DNA of 64,000 bases from an uncultured Granulosicoccaceae bacterium (lineage in GTDB: Bacteria; Pseudomonadota; Gammaproteobacteria; Granulosicoccales; Granulosicoccaceae): assembly GCA_938007995.1 (NCBI GenBank), contig CALLLW010000024.1, positions 124,001-188,000 of the forward strand, in the 5' to 3' direction. Shown here in pieces: positions 27,576-37,284 of the stretch. The position numbers and the translations under genes are program-made. Position 1 is the stretch's first letter. Every line of letters starts with the position of its first letter. A model generated the notes under the pieces. That model did no database searches and was not told the origin of the DNA. It saw only the letters and a program-made list of their open reading frames with translations.

Positions 27576-30074
27576 TTACGATCCCTGCGGATTGTATCCG
27601 AGCTTGGAAAATTGTTTTTTAACCAACAACTCGGGTGTTAATGTGAATCCCAGTGTCTGTTGTTGCCTTAGACTCTCCCTGGAGAGCGCGCTACGGACGG
27701 TCTGTATGGCACTTTCAACTAACTCCCTGCAATCAACTGGCGCCTGACTACCCAATCTCTTTCTCATTTTCCTGCTCGCAGTAAATAATTGAACACCCGA
27801 CTCAAACTCTTTTTTATAAACAGCTAACAGTGCCAAAGCCTCGATAGATTCTGCCAGACCAGTCCGGTCTCCTAACATTAAAAATATATCTGCTGCTTCA
27901 CACAGATATATCTCAGCTGGTTGGGTTTTTCGCTGTTCCAAATCAATCCACGCGCAACATAGTAACGATTGTCCTACATATATTTTGATTCCCATTTTTC
28001 GCGAAATAGCCAAACACTCGAATGCCATGTAACTCGCCTTTTGCGTCTCTTTACTTGCCCAATACGAACGCGCAAGATTGACCATTGCATGAGGCAGGCT
28101 GGCGGTGACACCCACCTCCTCCCCAACTGCAAGGCTATGTGAAAATGTTTCAATTGCCAGATCGTACATCCCAAGCTCCATATAGGCCTGCCCCGTACAA
28201 GCCAGTGCAATCAACACACTCCCATCATCAGGAAATTCAGCGTATACCTCCAGACTACACTCACTGGCCACGATTGCCTTTTTGCATCGACCTTGCAATC
28301 GATAAACAATCGCCTGAGCGATAAAAGTACGTGCTTTGTATTTCGAAGGTCCACTAGTAAACACACTGGCACAATGAGCCAGATAATATTCCGCTTCACT
28401 GAGCTTATTACTCAAAGCCAACAAGCCACCAAGCGTCAACTCTGCTCTACAGCGAGTATCTGCTGGCTCTTCCCGACCGGCCACCAACATTCTCCTCGAA
28501 TACTGAATACCCTCACGCCAATGATTAGCGATGAACCAGAACAGCGCCAGATCACCTATAATCAGTAATCCCTGAGCAGATGAAGCAAACCTTGTTTCAT
28601 ATTTGTCACTGATACATAGTTCAATCACATCTCTGATGTTACGAATCTCACATTCAAGCTCCTGTAGCCAATAAGCTTGTTTGTGAGTGAGCAATTCTTT
28701 ATCTGCAACCAAAACCATATCAGCTATAAATTTTACGTATTTTTTTCTAAACTCAAGATAATCGTCCTTGCGTAACATCCATTCCTTTGCATAAGATCGC
28801 AGCACATCATGCATTTCGATTCTTTTACTTTCCGCTTCGGCGAGCATTGACTTACTCAGTAAACTCTCAATTGTAAAGTTAGGAGTTTGTGCTACTGCCA
28901 GCAATGCCCTCCTTGAGAAATCGCCACGAAACATACTTGCCACTCCCAGAGTGACTTGCTCCAATTGATCCAGTGAATCCCAATGCTGCTTCATAAGCGC
29001 ATGCAAAGACAGGTTGCCATAGCCGTTTATTGGCCGTGGGTTCTCAAGCACGTTCTTATCCCTTTGAAGCGCATTGAGAAGCTCAACTGGCTGCAAGGTT
29101 TTCACCCAAGGTGCCGCGAGCTCGATTGCAAGCGGAATTCCATGCAAAGACCTGCAAATTTCAGCGATATCTTTGAATTCAACAGATCCTGAAACCAGCA
29201 CATGATTGGCGCGTTCTGCAGATTGAACAAATAGTTTTACTGCATCTGAATTAATTTCATTGGTCGACTCAGTGGAAAGGCCAGTAACGTTGTAGACCCA
29301 TTCACCGTAGAGTGCACATTCACTTCGAGATGTAGCAATTATTTTTAAACGCGGCAGTTGCTCTAATAACGGTTTTATTACGACCAGGGCTTGCGATTCA
29401 GAGCTGACGTTATCCAGAATTAGCGCCATTTTTCTATCAACTAATCCAGCTACCAACACACCGATATCCGGCGCTATATTTTTCAAGCTAATATTCAAAC
29501 AGGAAGCTATTTCATTTATTATCGTGGCTTCATCATCCATATGACCAAGCCTTACAAATGCAACATCCATTGCTTTGTTAAGGTGTCGTCCCAACTCAAT
29601 AGCCAGTCTTGTTTTCCCGATACCACCTGATCCGGTTAGGGTTAGCAGCCGGCATTCCGCACCTTCTACGATCGCACAAAGCTCTTGCAACTCATATTCT
29701 CGGCCGACAAATGGAGTAACGTCTGAAATAAAACCAAATGAAACATGAGCTTTTCTTGCACCGATAACTTTAATACCACCGAGATACCGGTAACCTACAC
29801 CGCGCACAGTCTGTATGTATCCCGGTGAATCAGCACTATCATTCAGAGCTTTACGTAAGTCAGCCACGTAGTCTTTAACGGAATGCTTTGAAACAACAGT
29901 GTCAGGCCATACGTTTTCCATGATCTGTTGATACGTGAGCAGTGTGTCTACGTTTCTTACAAAGTAAGCGAGCATCGCAAACGGCTTTTTTCGTAGACGT
30001 ATATCCTCACCGTTACGCGTCAAACGATACTCGTAAGGATCAATCGCTAGATTTACTGAGCGCTGCTGTCCCAT
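27576..30074 (-). CDS. Winged-helix/NTPase/TPR transcriptional regulator
   Basis: An 832-residue protein. The first 100 residues form an OmpR/PhoB-type winged helix (RLRKKPFAMLAYFVRN, then QTVRGVGYRY), as in CadC but without a transmembrane segment after it. Residues about 120-400 form an NB-ARC-like ATPase with PFVGREYELQELC, Walker A TGSGGIGKTRLAIELG, Walker B MALILDNV and GIPLAIELAAPWV. The rest is TPR-like helices. The layout is that of SARP/AfsR- or LuxR-LAL-type signal-integrating activators. A GGAGG site lies 10 bases before the start. It is divergent from the exported protein at 30360, a possible target. Confidence 0.83.
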   Translation of the reverse strand: MGQQRSVNLAIDPYEYRLTRNGEDIRLRKKPFAMLAYFVRNVDTLLTYQQIMENVWPDTVVSKHSVKDYVADLRKALNDSADSPGYIQTVRGVGYRYLGGIKVIGARKAHVSFGFISDVTPFVGREYELQELCAIVEGAECRLLTLTGSGGIGKTRLAIELGRHLNKAMDVAFVRLGHMDDEATIINEIASCLNISLKNIAPDIGVLVAGLVDRKMALILDNVSSESQALVVIKPLLEQLPRLKIIATSRSECALYGEWVYNVTGLSTESTNEINSDAVKLFVQSAERANHVLVSGSVEFKDIAEICRSLHGIPLAIELAAPWVKTLQPVELLNALQRDKNVLENPRPINGYGNLSLHALMKQHWDSLDQLEQVTLGVASMFRGDFSRRALLAVAQTPNFTIESLLSKSMLAEAESKRIEMHDVLRSYAKEWMLRKDDYLEFRKKYVKFIADMVLVADKELLTHKQAYWLQELECEIRNIRDVIELCISDKYETRFASSAQGLLIIGDLALFWFIANHWREGIQYSRRMLVAGREEPADTRCRAELTLGGLLALSNKLSEAEYYLAHCASVFTSGPSKYKARTFIAQAIVYRLQGRCKKAIVASECSLEVYAEFPDDGSVLIALACTGQAYMELGMYDLAIETFSHSLAVGEEVGVTASLPHAMVNLARSYWASKETQKASYMAFECLAISRKMGIKIYVGQSLLCCAWIDLEQRKTQPAEIYLCEAADIFLMLGDRTGLAESIEALALLAVYKKEFESGVQLFTASRKMRKRLGSQAPVDCRELVESAIQTVRSALSRESLRQQQTLGFTLTPELLVKKQFSKLGYNPQGS

Positions 30075-30359
30075 ATACCACGTACCTCCATCTACGCGAC
30101 ACCTGACAATATAACAGAATACTCTACGAAAACTCTACCTGCGTTCACTTGCGGACTAAGACACCTGTTTGCAACCATCCTTCTGCTGATCCGTCGCTGC
30201 ACGACAGTTGTCTGCTCAACAAAACAACTCGGCAACAGATAGACGAATTAAAGCAAAGCGGTTTTTTTTCACCCGAAGGTAAATGCCAGACAGGTACTCT
30301 GAACTTCAATATCAAACAACGGCTTCTCTAAGCTGATCTACTCAGGAGTATTTATATCT

Positions 30360-31088
30360 ATGAAATATTCAAAAACCAGAGTTACATTCTTAATCGTTTT
30401 CATGTGCGTCTATTTGTCAGGGACAGCCAGGGCCAACGAATCAATTAGACAAAGCGTTGATATGATCCAGTTCGGGACAGGCGAGCCACAACGAGGTGTG
30501 GCCGTTCTAACCAGAACAAGAGATCATTTATCCCTATCCATCAGCACTATGGATCTCAACCCAAACTCTGCCTACAGTGTCTGGTGGGTGCTGTTTAACC
30601 GACCACAGAACTGCTTGACCCCGGATCTGTGTGATGACACAGATGTATTTGAGGCTCCGGGTGTCCTCAATAGCGAACAGGTACCATCAGTTCGTATATC
30701 GACACCGTTTGCAGCCGGGTTTGTAACGGGAAGCGAAGGTGTCGCAACCTTCAACGCAGAAATCGGTGATGGAGCCGTTCCTGATGGTACGTTCATAGAC
30801 TTTGGCTGGTCAGTCCCTGTAGGGTTCGGACTCGATAGCAACGCCGGACTGACTCGCGGCAATGGCCTGGATGCCGAGGTACACATAGTTCTGAGAAGCC
30901 ACGGCGATGCAATCGCAGGCGCTGTTGCGGACCAGAGTACAACTTTTAATGGACTATGCGACGTGCAGAGTTGTACCAATGTACAAGCAGCAGTATTCCG
31001 CAGACCAGAGACCAGAACTGGTACTCAATGCATTGATACTGATGGGGATGGCTGGGGATGGGATGGCTTTGCAACCTGCATACCATAA
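30360..31088 (+). CDS. Exported protein of unknown function
   Basis: A 242-residue protein with a signal peptide (FLIVFMCVYLSGTARA). The mature part has a beta-rich look, two cysteines in NCLTPDLC and others in LCDVQSC, and a C-terminal DTDGDGWGWDG that resembles a single calcium-binding loop. I do not recognise the family. AGGAG lies 10 bases before the start. It is divergent from the large regulator and is the natural candidate for control by it. Confidence 0.65.
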   Translation: MKYSKTRVTFLIVFMCVYLSGTARANESIRQSVDMIQFGTGEPQRGVAVLTRTRDHLSLSISTMDLNPNSAYSVWWVLFNRPQNCLTPDLCDDTDVFEAPGVLNSEQVPSVRISTPFAAGFVTGSEGVATFNAEIGDGAVPDGTFIDFGWSVPVGFGLDSNAGLTRGNGLDAEVHIVLRSHGDAIAGAVADQSTTFNGLCDVQSCTNVQAAVFRRPETRTGTQCIDTDGDGWGWDGFATCIP

Positions 31089-31143
31089 CTACTATTGCAT
31101 GATAACGCAGGCCAGTTGTCGAAATCCGAAAGTGATGTAAAGA

Positions 31144-31168
31144 TTGGCGGGCTCTCCTCGCCCGCCAA
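31144..31168. terminator. Hairpin terminator between convergent genes
   Basis: A 9-bp perfect GC-rich stem (31144-31152 with 31160-31168) has a 7-base loop. It lies between the unknown exported protein and the Spondin_N lipoprotein, so it may act for both. Confidence 0.65.
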
Positions 31169-31188
31169 CCGTTATCGGAACAGATGCT

Positions 31189-33708
31189 TTATGGCAGCTT
31201 CTCAAATATAAACCGGCCGACAAACGGTTGTCCGTTGGTAAAGTCGGTATCACCGGCGGCACTGTTCAGCAGGCTGATCGGCACTTGTGGTTGCGTTACT
31301 TGATCAGCTGATGTGAAGATAACACCGCTATCAGTACCCGAGTCATAGACTCTAAGATCATGCACCAGTGTATCGACAAAGCCGGTACCGTCAAACAGTG
31401 ACAAACCATGAACACCAACAAACCAGTCAGGACTTGGCGCTACCATTGAGGTCACGGTAACCAGCGGATGCTCTACAGTTACTTCAAACTCAACACTGAC
31501 CGAGCCAGGCGTATCATCAACACCGCCACCGGCTATTTCTGCAGCAGCAGAGCCATTGGAAACCGCAGCTGCCACTTCTTGAAGCAGCACCGATCCATTA
31601 CCGGTTTCTGCCATCAGCTGTATTCCCGCAGTCGCCTGCTGTCCGGGTGCCCAAAAATCCACTTCATTGCTGTGCACTGCACCGACCAGACCGCTGAAGT
31701 GTGCAGGCGGTGGATAGTTTACCGGATGAGTCGCAGCACTCCATGTTGCATCGAACGTTAAGCGATAGCGCGCAGAAGTCTCAACAGGTGCATCGACAGG
31801 AACGTTGTCAGCACTCGCATCTGTTGTACTGGTGTTGTCAGTTGTTTCAGAGCCGCTGATGGTATCTGACAGCTTTTCAATGACAAACTGGCCGATTGAC
31901 GGCAAACCGTTCTGCAAGTCAGTATCAGTCGCGGCACTGGTTAGCAGGCTAATAGGCGCTTGTGGCAGTGTTGCAGTATCAGCTGATGTGAAGGTCACAC
32001 CGCTGTCAGTACCTGCATCGTAAACTGCAAGATCCCGAACCACATTATCGACAAAGTTTGTACCATCAAACAAAGACAAACCATGCACACCAACAAACCA
32101 GTCAGGGCTTGGCGCTACCATTGAGGTCACGGTAAGCAGTGGATGCTCGGTGGTCACTTCAAATTCAACACTGACCGTACCGGGTGATGGATCAACACCA
32201 CCACCTGCAATTTGAGCTGCTGCAGATCCGTTTGAAATTGCATCCGCTACTTCAGACAACAATACAGAGCCGTTGCCGGTTTCAGCCATCAACTGAATGC
32301 CATCAGTGGCCTGCTGACCCGGGCCCCAGAACGCGACATCGCTATTATGCACAGCACCGACAAGACCGCTGAAATGAGCCGGTGGTGGGTAGTTAACCGG
32401 ATGTGTTGCGGAGCTCCAGGTGGCGTTGAACGTTATACGATAACGAGCGCTGCCCTGTACAACAGGCGCGGCATCAGTGTCTGTACCGGTTCCGGTATCA
32501 GTCGCGGTAGCCGGTGTTGTATCTGTACTGGTGTCTGTACCGTTATCTGCGTCTGCATCAGCAGCAGCTTCGCCATTGGTATCTGGTGTGGTGTCTGTAA
32601 CCGGGTCCACACCAGTCTCAGGCACGGCTCCGGTGTTAGTGTCTTCTGTCGTATCTTCCGGCGTATCGGTAACAGCTACCCCATCAAGCACCAGCTGACA
32701 ATTTTCAACTCTCAGATGACCTTCTGAGTAAAGACTGACAAAACCATTCTCGGGCTGCAGCGCATCGACTGCGAGCTCAACTCGTTGGTTTTTGTGTGAT
32801 GCATTAATACGCTGAAATCCCTGTAACTCACCGTCCAGAAACACGCTTAAATCAGAGTAACCCTCTACCTCTGCAATCAGACAACTGTAGTTAACCGCCC
32901 GGTTTTCTATTGCACCGATAGTTTCTGCAGATAATGCCTGATCAACACACGCGCCATCAGATAAGAACAGTCCGGATCCATCGTTGATCACCGTACCGTG
33001 ACAACCAGCAGTCCAGTCAGCGGCACCACCAAGATCATCAGTTTCAAGGAAGCTACCGTTGGAGATAAGGTTTTGTGCAGTCGGCGCAGGTCGCGGAGAC
33101 TGATTGCCTAACAGGGTCAGGCTGCAACTATCGACAACAGCGCCATGGTCACTATGCACCCACATATTTAACGAGGATGCATCCGCTGGTGCAGTGCCGC
33201 GTGTATCGAGCCGCATGTAGCTGCCAGACGTGGCTACTGCCACCGGTGCATGATTCAGCGCGCGATAGGATTCATCGGCAAACACCATGCCCATACCGGT
33301 CCAGGCCCGTTTCGTTGTGAGCTTAAGAAAACAACTCAGGGCGTATGACTCACCTGGCTCTACAGCGACAGTACGATAAGCACAGTTGCCCGCATTAAGT
33401 TGCATTGCTGCATCGCCACGGTAGGCATCTGTCGACTCCGCGATTGACCCAACAGCACAAGCTGTCCAGTAATTCAGACCCGACTCGAAGCCACCGTTGG
33501 TAAAGAGATTATCAGTACCAACTGGCAGAGACTGAGGGGTCGCGCGCGCCGCGGCGATGTTATCTCTGAAAACGTCGACTTGCTCACTCGACGCCGGGCG
33601 GCTGGCTTCAGGCCTGCTATCAAATACTTGCACGCCACTACCGCCAGAATCGCACCCGGCAAGTACTGCAACAGCAACTATTGCAGGAACAAACGAGTTA
33701 GCTTTCAT
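31189..33708 (-). CDS. Lipoprotein with two tandem Spondin_N domains
   Basis: An 839-residue protein with a lipobox (VLAGC), so probably lipid-anchored. The first 340 residues hold two carbohydrate-binding-module-like beta domains (LFTNGGFESGLNYWTA, LISNGSFLETDDLG). A Thr/Asp/Ala-rich linker (about residues 345-420) follows. Then come two Spondin_N domains (about 425-620 and 645-835), each with RYR[IL]TF.ATWS, THPVNYPPPAHFSGLVGAVH and PSPDWFVGVHGLSLFDG. Spondin_N domains in animals occur in matrix proteins; bacterial copies are uncharacterised. The two copies are nearly the same, pointing to recent duplication. Confidence 0.85.
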   Translation of the reverse strand: MKANSFVPAIVAVAVLAGCDSGGSGVQVFDSRPEASRPASSEQVDVFRDNIAAARATPQSLPVGTDNLFTNGGFESGLNYWTACAVGSIAESTDAYRGDAAMQLNAGNCAYRTVAVEPGESYALSCFLKLTTKRAWTGMGMVFADESYRALNHAPVAVATSGSYMRLDTRGTAPADASSLNMWVHSDHGAVVDSCSLTLLGNQSPRPAPTAQNLISNGSFLETDDLGGAADWTAGCHGTVINDGSGLFLSDGACVDQALSAETIGAIENRAVNYSCLIAEVEGYSDLSVFLDGELQGFQRINASHKNQRVELAVDALQPENGFVSLYSEGHLRVENCQLVLDGVAVTDTPEDTTEDTNTGAVPETGVDPVTDTTPDTNGEAAADADADNGTDTSTDTTPATATDTGTGTDTDAAPVVQGSARYRITFNATWSSATHPVNYPPPAHFSGLVGAVHNSDVAFWGPGQQATDGIQLMAETGNGSVLLSEVADAISNGSAAAQIAGGGVDPSPGTVSVEFEVTTEHPLLTVTSMVAPSPDWFVGVHGLSLFDGTNFVDNVVRDLAVYDAGTDSGVTFTSADTATLPQAPISLLTSAATDTDLQNGLPSIGQFVIEKLSDTISGSETTDNTSTTDASADNVPVDAPVETSARYRLTFDATWSAATHPVNYPPPAHFSGLVGAVHSNEVDFWAPGQQATAGIQLMAETGNGSVLLQEVAAAVSNGSAAAEIAGGGVDDTPGSVSVEFEVTVEHPLVTVTSMVAPSPDWFVGVHGLSLFDGTGFVDTLVHDLRVYDSGTDSGVIFTSADQVTQPQVPISLLNSAAGDTDFTNGQPFVGRFIFEKLP

Positions 33709-34008
33709 CCAAAATTCTCACAGAGTTATTCGTCGACACTATGGCGACAGACGAATGCACATCTTCAGTGGAGAATACATTCCATGGGTTTACTTGATAC
33801 TGAGGGAAAAAGGATACAATCCCTAAATATACATACAGTTAACTGGATGGCACGCAACTCATACATTGCACAACCGCAGCATGTGTTCAGTAAATTTTAT
33901 GCTGATGTTAGAAACTTGTTATAACTTTACGACGCGTCCGTTACCGAACGCTATAGACGCGCGATGTGCTATCAGCACAAACACACCCTCTGACATCGAG
34001 ATCGACAG
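33709..34008. other. Intergenic region, no gene seen
   Basis: The region lies between the start of the Spondin_N lipoprotein and the end of yceH. It should hold the lipoprotein promoter. I find no gene, repeat or clear hairpin. Confidence 0.35.
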
Positions 34009-34701
34009 TCAGCCTTTTTGGTGACCGGTCAGCTCGTAGAGCGCGTCCAGGTCAGCACGCAGCGCTTCAATCTGTGCCTGCAAATCCTGGGTGGAGACTC
34101 TTTGTGAGGACGTCGATGTTTGTGCCGACTCTGCCGGCATTTCCGGCATACCACACAACAAATGACCATAGCGATCTTCGCGCTGGCCGACTGCTCTGGG
34201 TATCAGCACAACCAGTGGCGATTCCCCCATGGTCAAACGCTCGAGGCTTACCTGCATGTCATTGCGATCGCTGTACTCGTACAAACGTTGCGTTCTGGTA
34301 AAAAGCTCTCCGGCCGTTTGCGGCCCGCGCAGCAGCATGATCGCAATCAGCGCCTGCTGCTTTTTACTCAAACTATACTGGTGTGAAAATCGTTGCTCAT
34401 AGCGTTCACTTCTGGCGCCCATTTCATAACGTACCAGTGACCGCGACTCAAGTTCCCGCAGAGTGCGAACTACCTCTCCCTGCTGATAGCTGGAAACCGG
34501 CTCCCGATTAGATTTCTGGTTACATGCAGAGATCAGGCTGTTGACCGTTAGCGGATACGCATCAGGGGTGGCAAGCTGCTTTTCCATTAAAGCACCAAGT
34601 ATCCGAATTTCTATTTTTGAAAACTGGCTTTCCGCAGTGTCAGAGGGAGTGCCACTCTCAATCAACGCCGCATCCATTTCTGTGACTGGAAGATCATTCA
34701 T
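34009..34701 (-). CDS. yceH: YceH family protein (DUF480)
   Basis: A 230-residue protein with the DUF480 signature: RILGALMEKQLATPDAYPLTVNSLISACNQKSNR, then LMLRGPQTAGEL-type MLLRGPQTAGELFTR and LAEREDRYGHL-like GQREDRYGHLLCG. The fold is a pair of winged helices, and the family is conserved in gammaproteobacteria. Its function is not well defined. The C-terminal 30 residues are a short coiled coil. It is divergent from the TerB gene. Confidence 0.9.
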   Translation of the reverse strand: MNDLPVTEMDAALIESGTPSDTAESQFSKIEIRILGALMEKQLATPDAYPLTVNSLISACNQKSNREPVSSYQQGEVVRTLRELESRSLVRYEMGARSERYEQRFSHQYSLSKKQQALIAIMLLRGPQTAGELFTRTQRLYEYSDRNDMQVSLERLTMGESPLVVLIPRAVGQREDRYGHLLCGMPEMPAESAQTSTSSQRVSTQDLQAQIEALRADLDALYELTGHQKG

Positions 34702-34988
34702 AGCTCAGGCGCCTATCCAATTCATCATGGTCCAATTCATCGACGAAGTTCGATAGATTATGCTCTGCGAAAAGCATTTGCATGAAATCGTAATCACAAT
34801 TTTTTAGATCCGGAAGTTTTTTTACTCACTACCAAGTATAGTCTGCGTTCCGCATAGTGCTTAACTTCCTGCTCTGCAAAATACTGCTCCTACACTTCAG
34901 CTGCCGGCAATCCGGGATAATATACCGTCTGGTGACAGGAGAGTGTATCCTCCGCTGCAGTTAACACAGGAACCCTACGGGAATACCA

Positions 34989-35468
34989 ATGATTCAGGAA
35001 TGGATTGACAAGTTACAAGCCCTGGGTGGTTTAAAAGACACCGGCGGTGATACGGATAAACAATCGATTGAGAGCTTGACCGCGCTATTGCTTGTAGAGA
35101 TAGCACGCTCGGACACAACAATTGAAACCGTAGAATTGAGTGCCATCCGTGAGGCATTGCTATCTTCAAGCACTGCAATAGATGCACAAGCAATTGACAG
35201 TATTATCGATAACGCCATTAAAGATGCAGACACGGCGGTTTCACTGCACACTCAACTTCGACAGATTAATATCGAATTCACACACGAGCAGAAGACTTCA
35301 CTCGTTAGGCAAATGTGGGTTGTAGCAATGGCTGATGGCAACCTCGATGCTTACGAGGAACATATGATTCGTCAAATAAGCGACCTCTTATATCTGAGCC
35401 ATACAGATTACATTCAGGCGAAATTAGCGATAACTGAATCAGACGATAAAACAAGTCAATCGAAATAG
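34989..35468 (+). CDS. TerB-like protein
   Basis: A 159-residue, mostly helical acidic protein with the TerB-type repeats ALLLVEIARSDTTIETVEL and MWVVAMADGNLDAYEEHMIRQIS. In full tellurite-resistance operons TerB is a metal-linked partner of TerC; here it stands alone, as is common for the DUF533/TerB superfamily. No signal peptide is visible. The function is unknown beyond the family. Confidence 0.83.
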   Translation: MIQEWIDKLQALGGLKDTGGDTDKQSIESLTALLLVEIARSDTTIETVELSAIREALLSSSTAIDAQAIDSIIDNAIKDADTAVSLHTQLRQINIEFTHEQKTSLVRQMWVVAMADGNLDAYEEHMIRQISDLLYLSHTDYIQAKLAITESDDKTSQSK

Positions 35469-35998
35469 CCGTTTCGAACCTTAATGCCTCGGCATTAACG
35501 CATCGTCATTTTTCATTATTTATGACCGATCAGAGGGAAGTTCACTGCGCTTGATAGAGGTACATGCAAGCGCACCAATCAGCGCTGTGAATTTCTGCAC
35601 AACCACCTGGATGCATAAACATTCGGATTTTAATGAATAAACGTAGCCAAACAGTTAACCGTTACCAGAACTTGCTGACGCTGGTAAAGTCGTGCCTGCT
35701 TACCCGCCACTGCTATTCGTCATACTTTTTGACAATAAAGAATTGTGTCGTTAGCCCGGCAATCCACACTCTGCAAACAGCAGGCACTAGAATCAGCCAA
35801 CGGTTTGCGCCACAATAATGTGATCCTTATCCATATTCCCAGTTGCTGGCATCTGTTCAGCGCGACAGGCTTCGAAGTTTGCGAATTGCCTGCCCGCAAA
35901 AACCTGCGCTTGCGCTTCAGCAACAACCCTCACGGCCGACACACTCGTAATATTGTGAAGGCACAATCAACAGCAATTTCTTGCAAAGGTAGCTAAAC
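35469..35998. other. Intergenic region, no gene seen
   Basis: About 530 bases separate TerB from the GH12-like lipoprotein. A weak 7-bp hairpin near 35480 may end the TerB transcript. A 61-codon open frame at 35633 shows no ribosome site or family features. The right end should hold the promoter of the lipoprotein. Confidence 0.4.
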
Positions 35999-37138
35999 AT
36001 GAATTTAAAATTCGCCGTAAGCGTTGCCGCTTTACTCCCGATGCTAGCGGCATGCGGTGGTAGCAGCTCCAGCTCATCAGACGACGGCTCGGGTACTGGC
36101 GTCAATGTTGTCAGCCCTGACGACACCGGCACTGGCGGTGGTACAGGAACTGGCAACGGTGACACCCCGTTCGAAACAGACACTATACGACCTGCTGCTG
36201 GCACTGTAACCAGCTCTTCAATCAGAGGCGCAACTGTATTTTCAGTACCGGAGCACGGATCTGCAGGCCAGGGCCCGGCGACCAACAACGCTGGTGCCAC
36301 GTCCAATTTTCCGCGGCTGAGCTTTGGCGATTTCCTGTGGGTTAACAACGCGTTTAACTTCAGTAATACAACCTATGCTGATTGGTCACAGCAAATTGAA
36401 CTTGCCGGCGCTGATGGAAACCTGGTTCCCACCGTTCGTTATGACTGGGGAGCAGAAGCAGACCTGACCAACATATTCGCCACATCTTCATTCCCTGAAT
36501 TAGTTTACGGTGTGAAGTCAGCGGCGGAGCAGTCCGCATCGTTTGACGATATCGGCCTACCGATAGAAACTGCACTACTGCCTGAGGAAATCAACATTTC
36601 TTATGATTTCTCTTTTGAACAACAGTCAACAGCCTCTCCAACTGGCGATGTAGATCCTGATGGCCAGCCAAACGCAGATTTCTCTGGCTTCAATGTTGTT
36701 GCGGAATCGTTCTGGCATGACTCCTGTGATATTGAGCGTAACGGTACAGTAGACGATAACCAGGTGTTCGAATTAATGGTTTGGTTTCACATCGGCAAGC
36801 GCGGCCCTTCTGCAGAAGGCCGAAATGGATCAGTCGGCACGTTCACCACAAGTGATGGTGTTGTCTATGACGCGTTTACAAAAACCGATGCATTCTTCCG
36901 TGGTGAAAGCAATGTTCGTAACTTCCTTGCATTCGTAGCACGAGATACAACTTTTAGCGGCACTATCCCATACCATGAGTTTGTTAATGAGGCTCTGACC
37001 AACCTTGATGCTTACGGTACAGGCTGGCGCAACATTCAGGATTCAGACTGCTTTGCAAATATTCTGTTGGGTTCTGAAGTATGGTACGGCGCTGCAACTA
37101 TGCAGTGGAATGATGTAACTATCGAACAGGTTTACTAA
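35999..37138 (+). CDS. GH12-like lipoprotein
   Basis: A 379-residue protein beginning with a lipoprotein signal (LLPMLAACGG), then a Ser/Asp/Gly-rich linker to about residue 65. The C-terminal 280 residues resemble glycoside hydrolase family 12: VFELMVWFHIG matches the nucleophile-Glu segment (usually E[IL]MIW), and LLGSEVWYGAATMQWNDV near the end matches the acid/base-Glu strand. GH12 enzymes cut beta-glucans or xyloglucan. Both glutamates are present, but the overall match is by eye only. A strong terminator follows. An AAAGG ribosome site lies upstream. Confidence 0.6.
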   Translation: MNLKFAVSVAALLPMLAACGGSSSSSSDDGSGTGVNVVSPDDTGTGGGTGTGNGDTPFETDTIRPAAGTVTSSSIRGATVFSVPEHGSAGQGPATNNAGATSNFPRLSFGDFLWVNNAFNFSNTTYADWSQQIELAGADGNLVPTVRYDWGAEADLTNIFATSSFPELVYGVKSAAEQSASFDDIGLPIETALLPEEINISYDFSFEQQSTASPTGDVDPDGQPNADFSGFNVVAESFWHDSCDIERNGTVDDNQVFELMVWFHIGKRGPSAEGRNGSVGTFTTSDGVVYDAFTKTDAFFRGESNVRNFLAFVARDTTFSGTIPYHEFVNEALTNLDAYGTGWRNIQDSDCFANILLGSEVWYGAATMQWNDVTIEQVY

Positions 37139-37172
37139 AACACCGCGTTCGATCCAGCATCAGTGATAAACG

Positions 37173-37204
37173 AAAGCCCCCTCATCAGCAGGGGGCTTTT
37201 TTTC
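37173..37204 (+). terminator. Rho-independent terminator
   Basis: A 10-bp perfect stem (37173-37182 with 37190-37199), a 7-base loop, and a run of T through 37203 make a textbook terminator for the GH12-like lipoprotein gene. Confidence 0.93.
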
Positions 37205-37284
37205 ATCTGCCGAAAACTTAAAAAGGATATTGATACAATACATGGCTAGTCACGTATCGATGGTGATGATATAGCTGCCGTCAC

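Noticed and set aside
30149..30331. 60-codon open frame between the regulator and the exported protein
   Set aside because: It lies in the divergent promoter region, needs a TTG start and has no recognisable features.
31805..32727. Plus-strand open frames opposite the Spondin_N gene
   Set aside because: They are antisense shadows of a repetitive minus-strand gene with clear domains.
35633..35818. 61-codon open frame as a small gene
   Set aside because: No ribosome site, domain or membrane pattern supports it.
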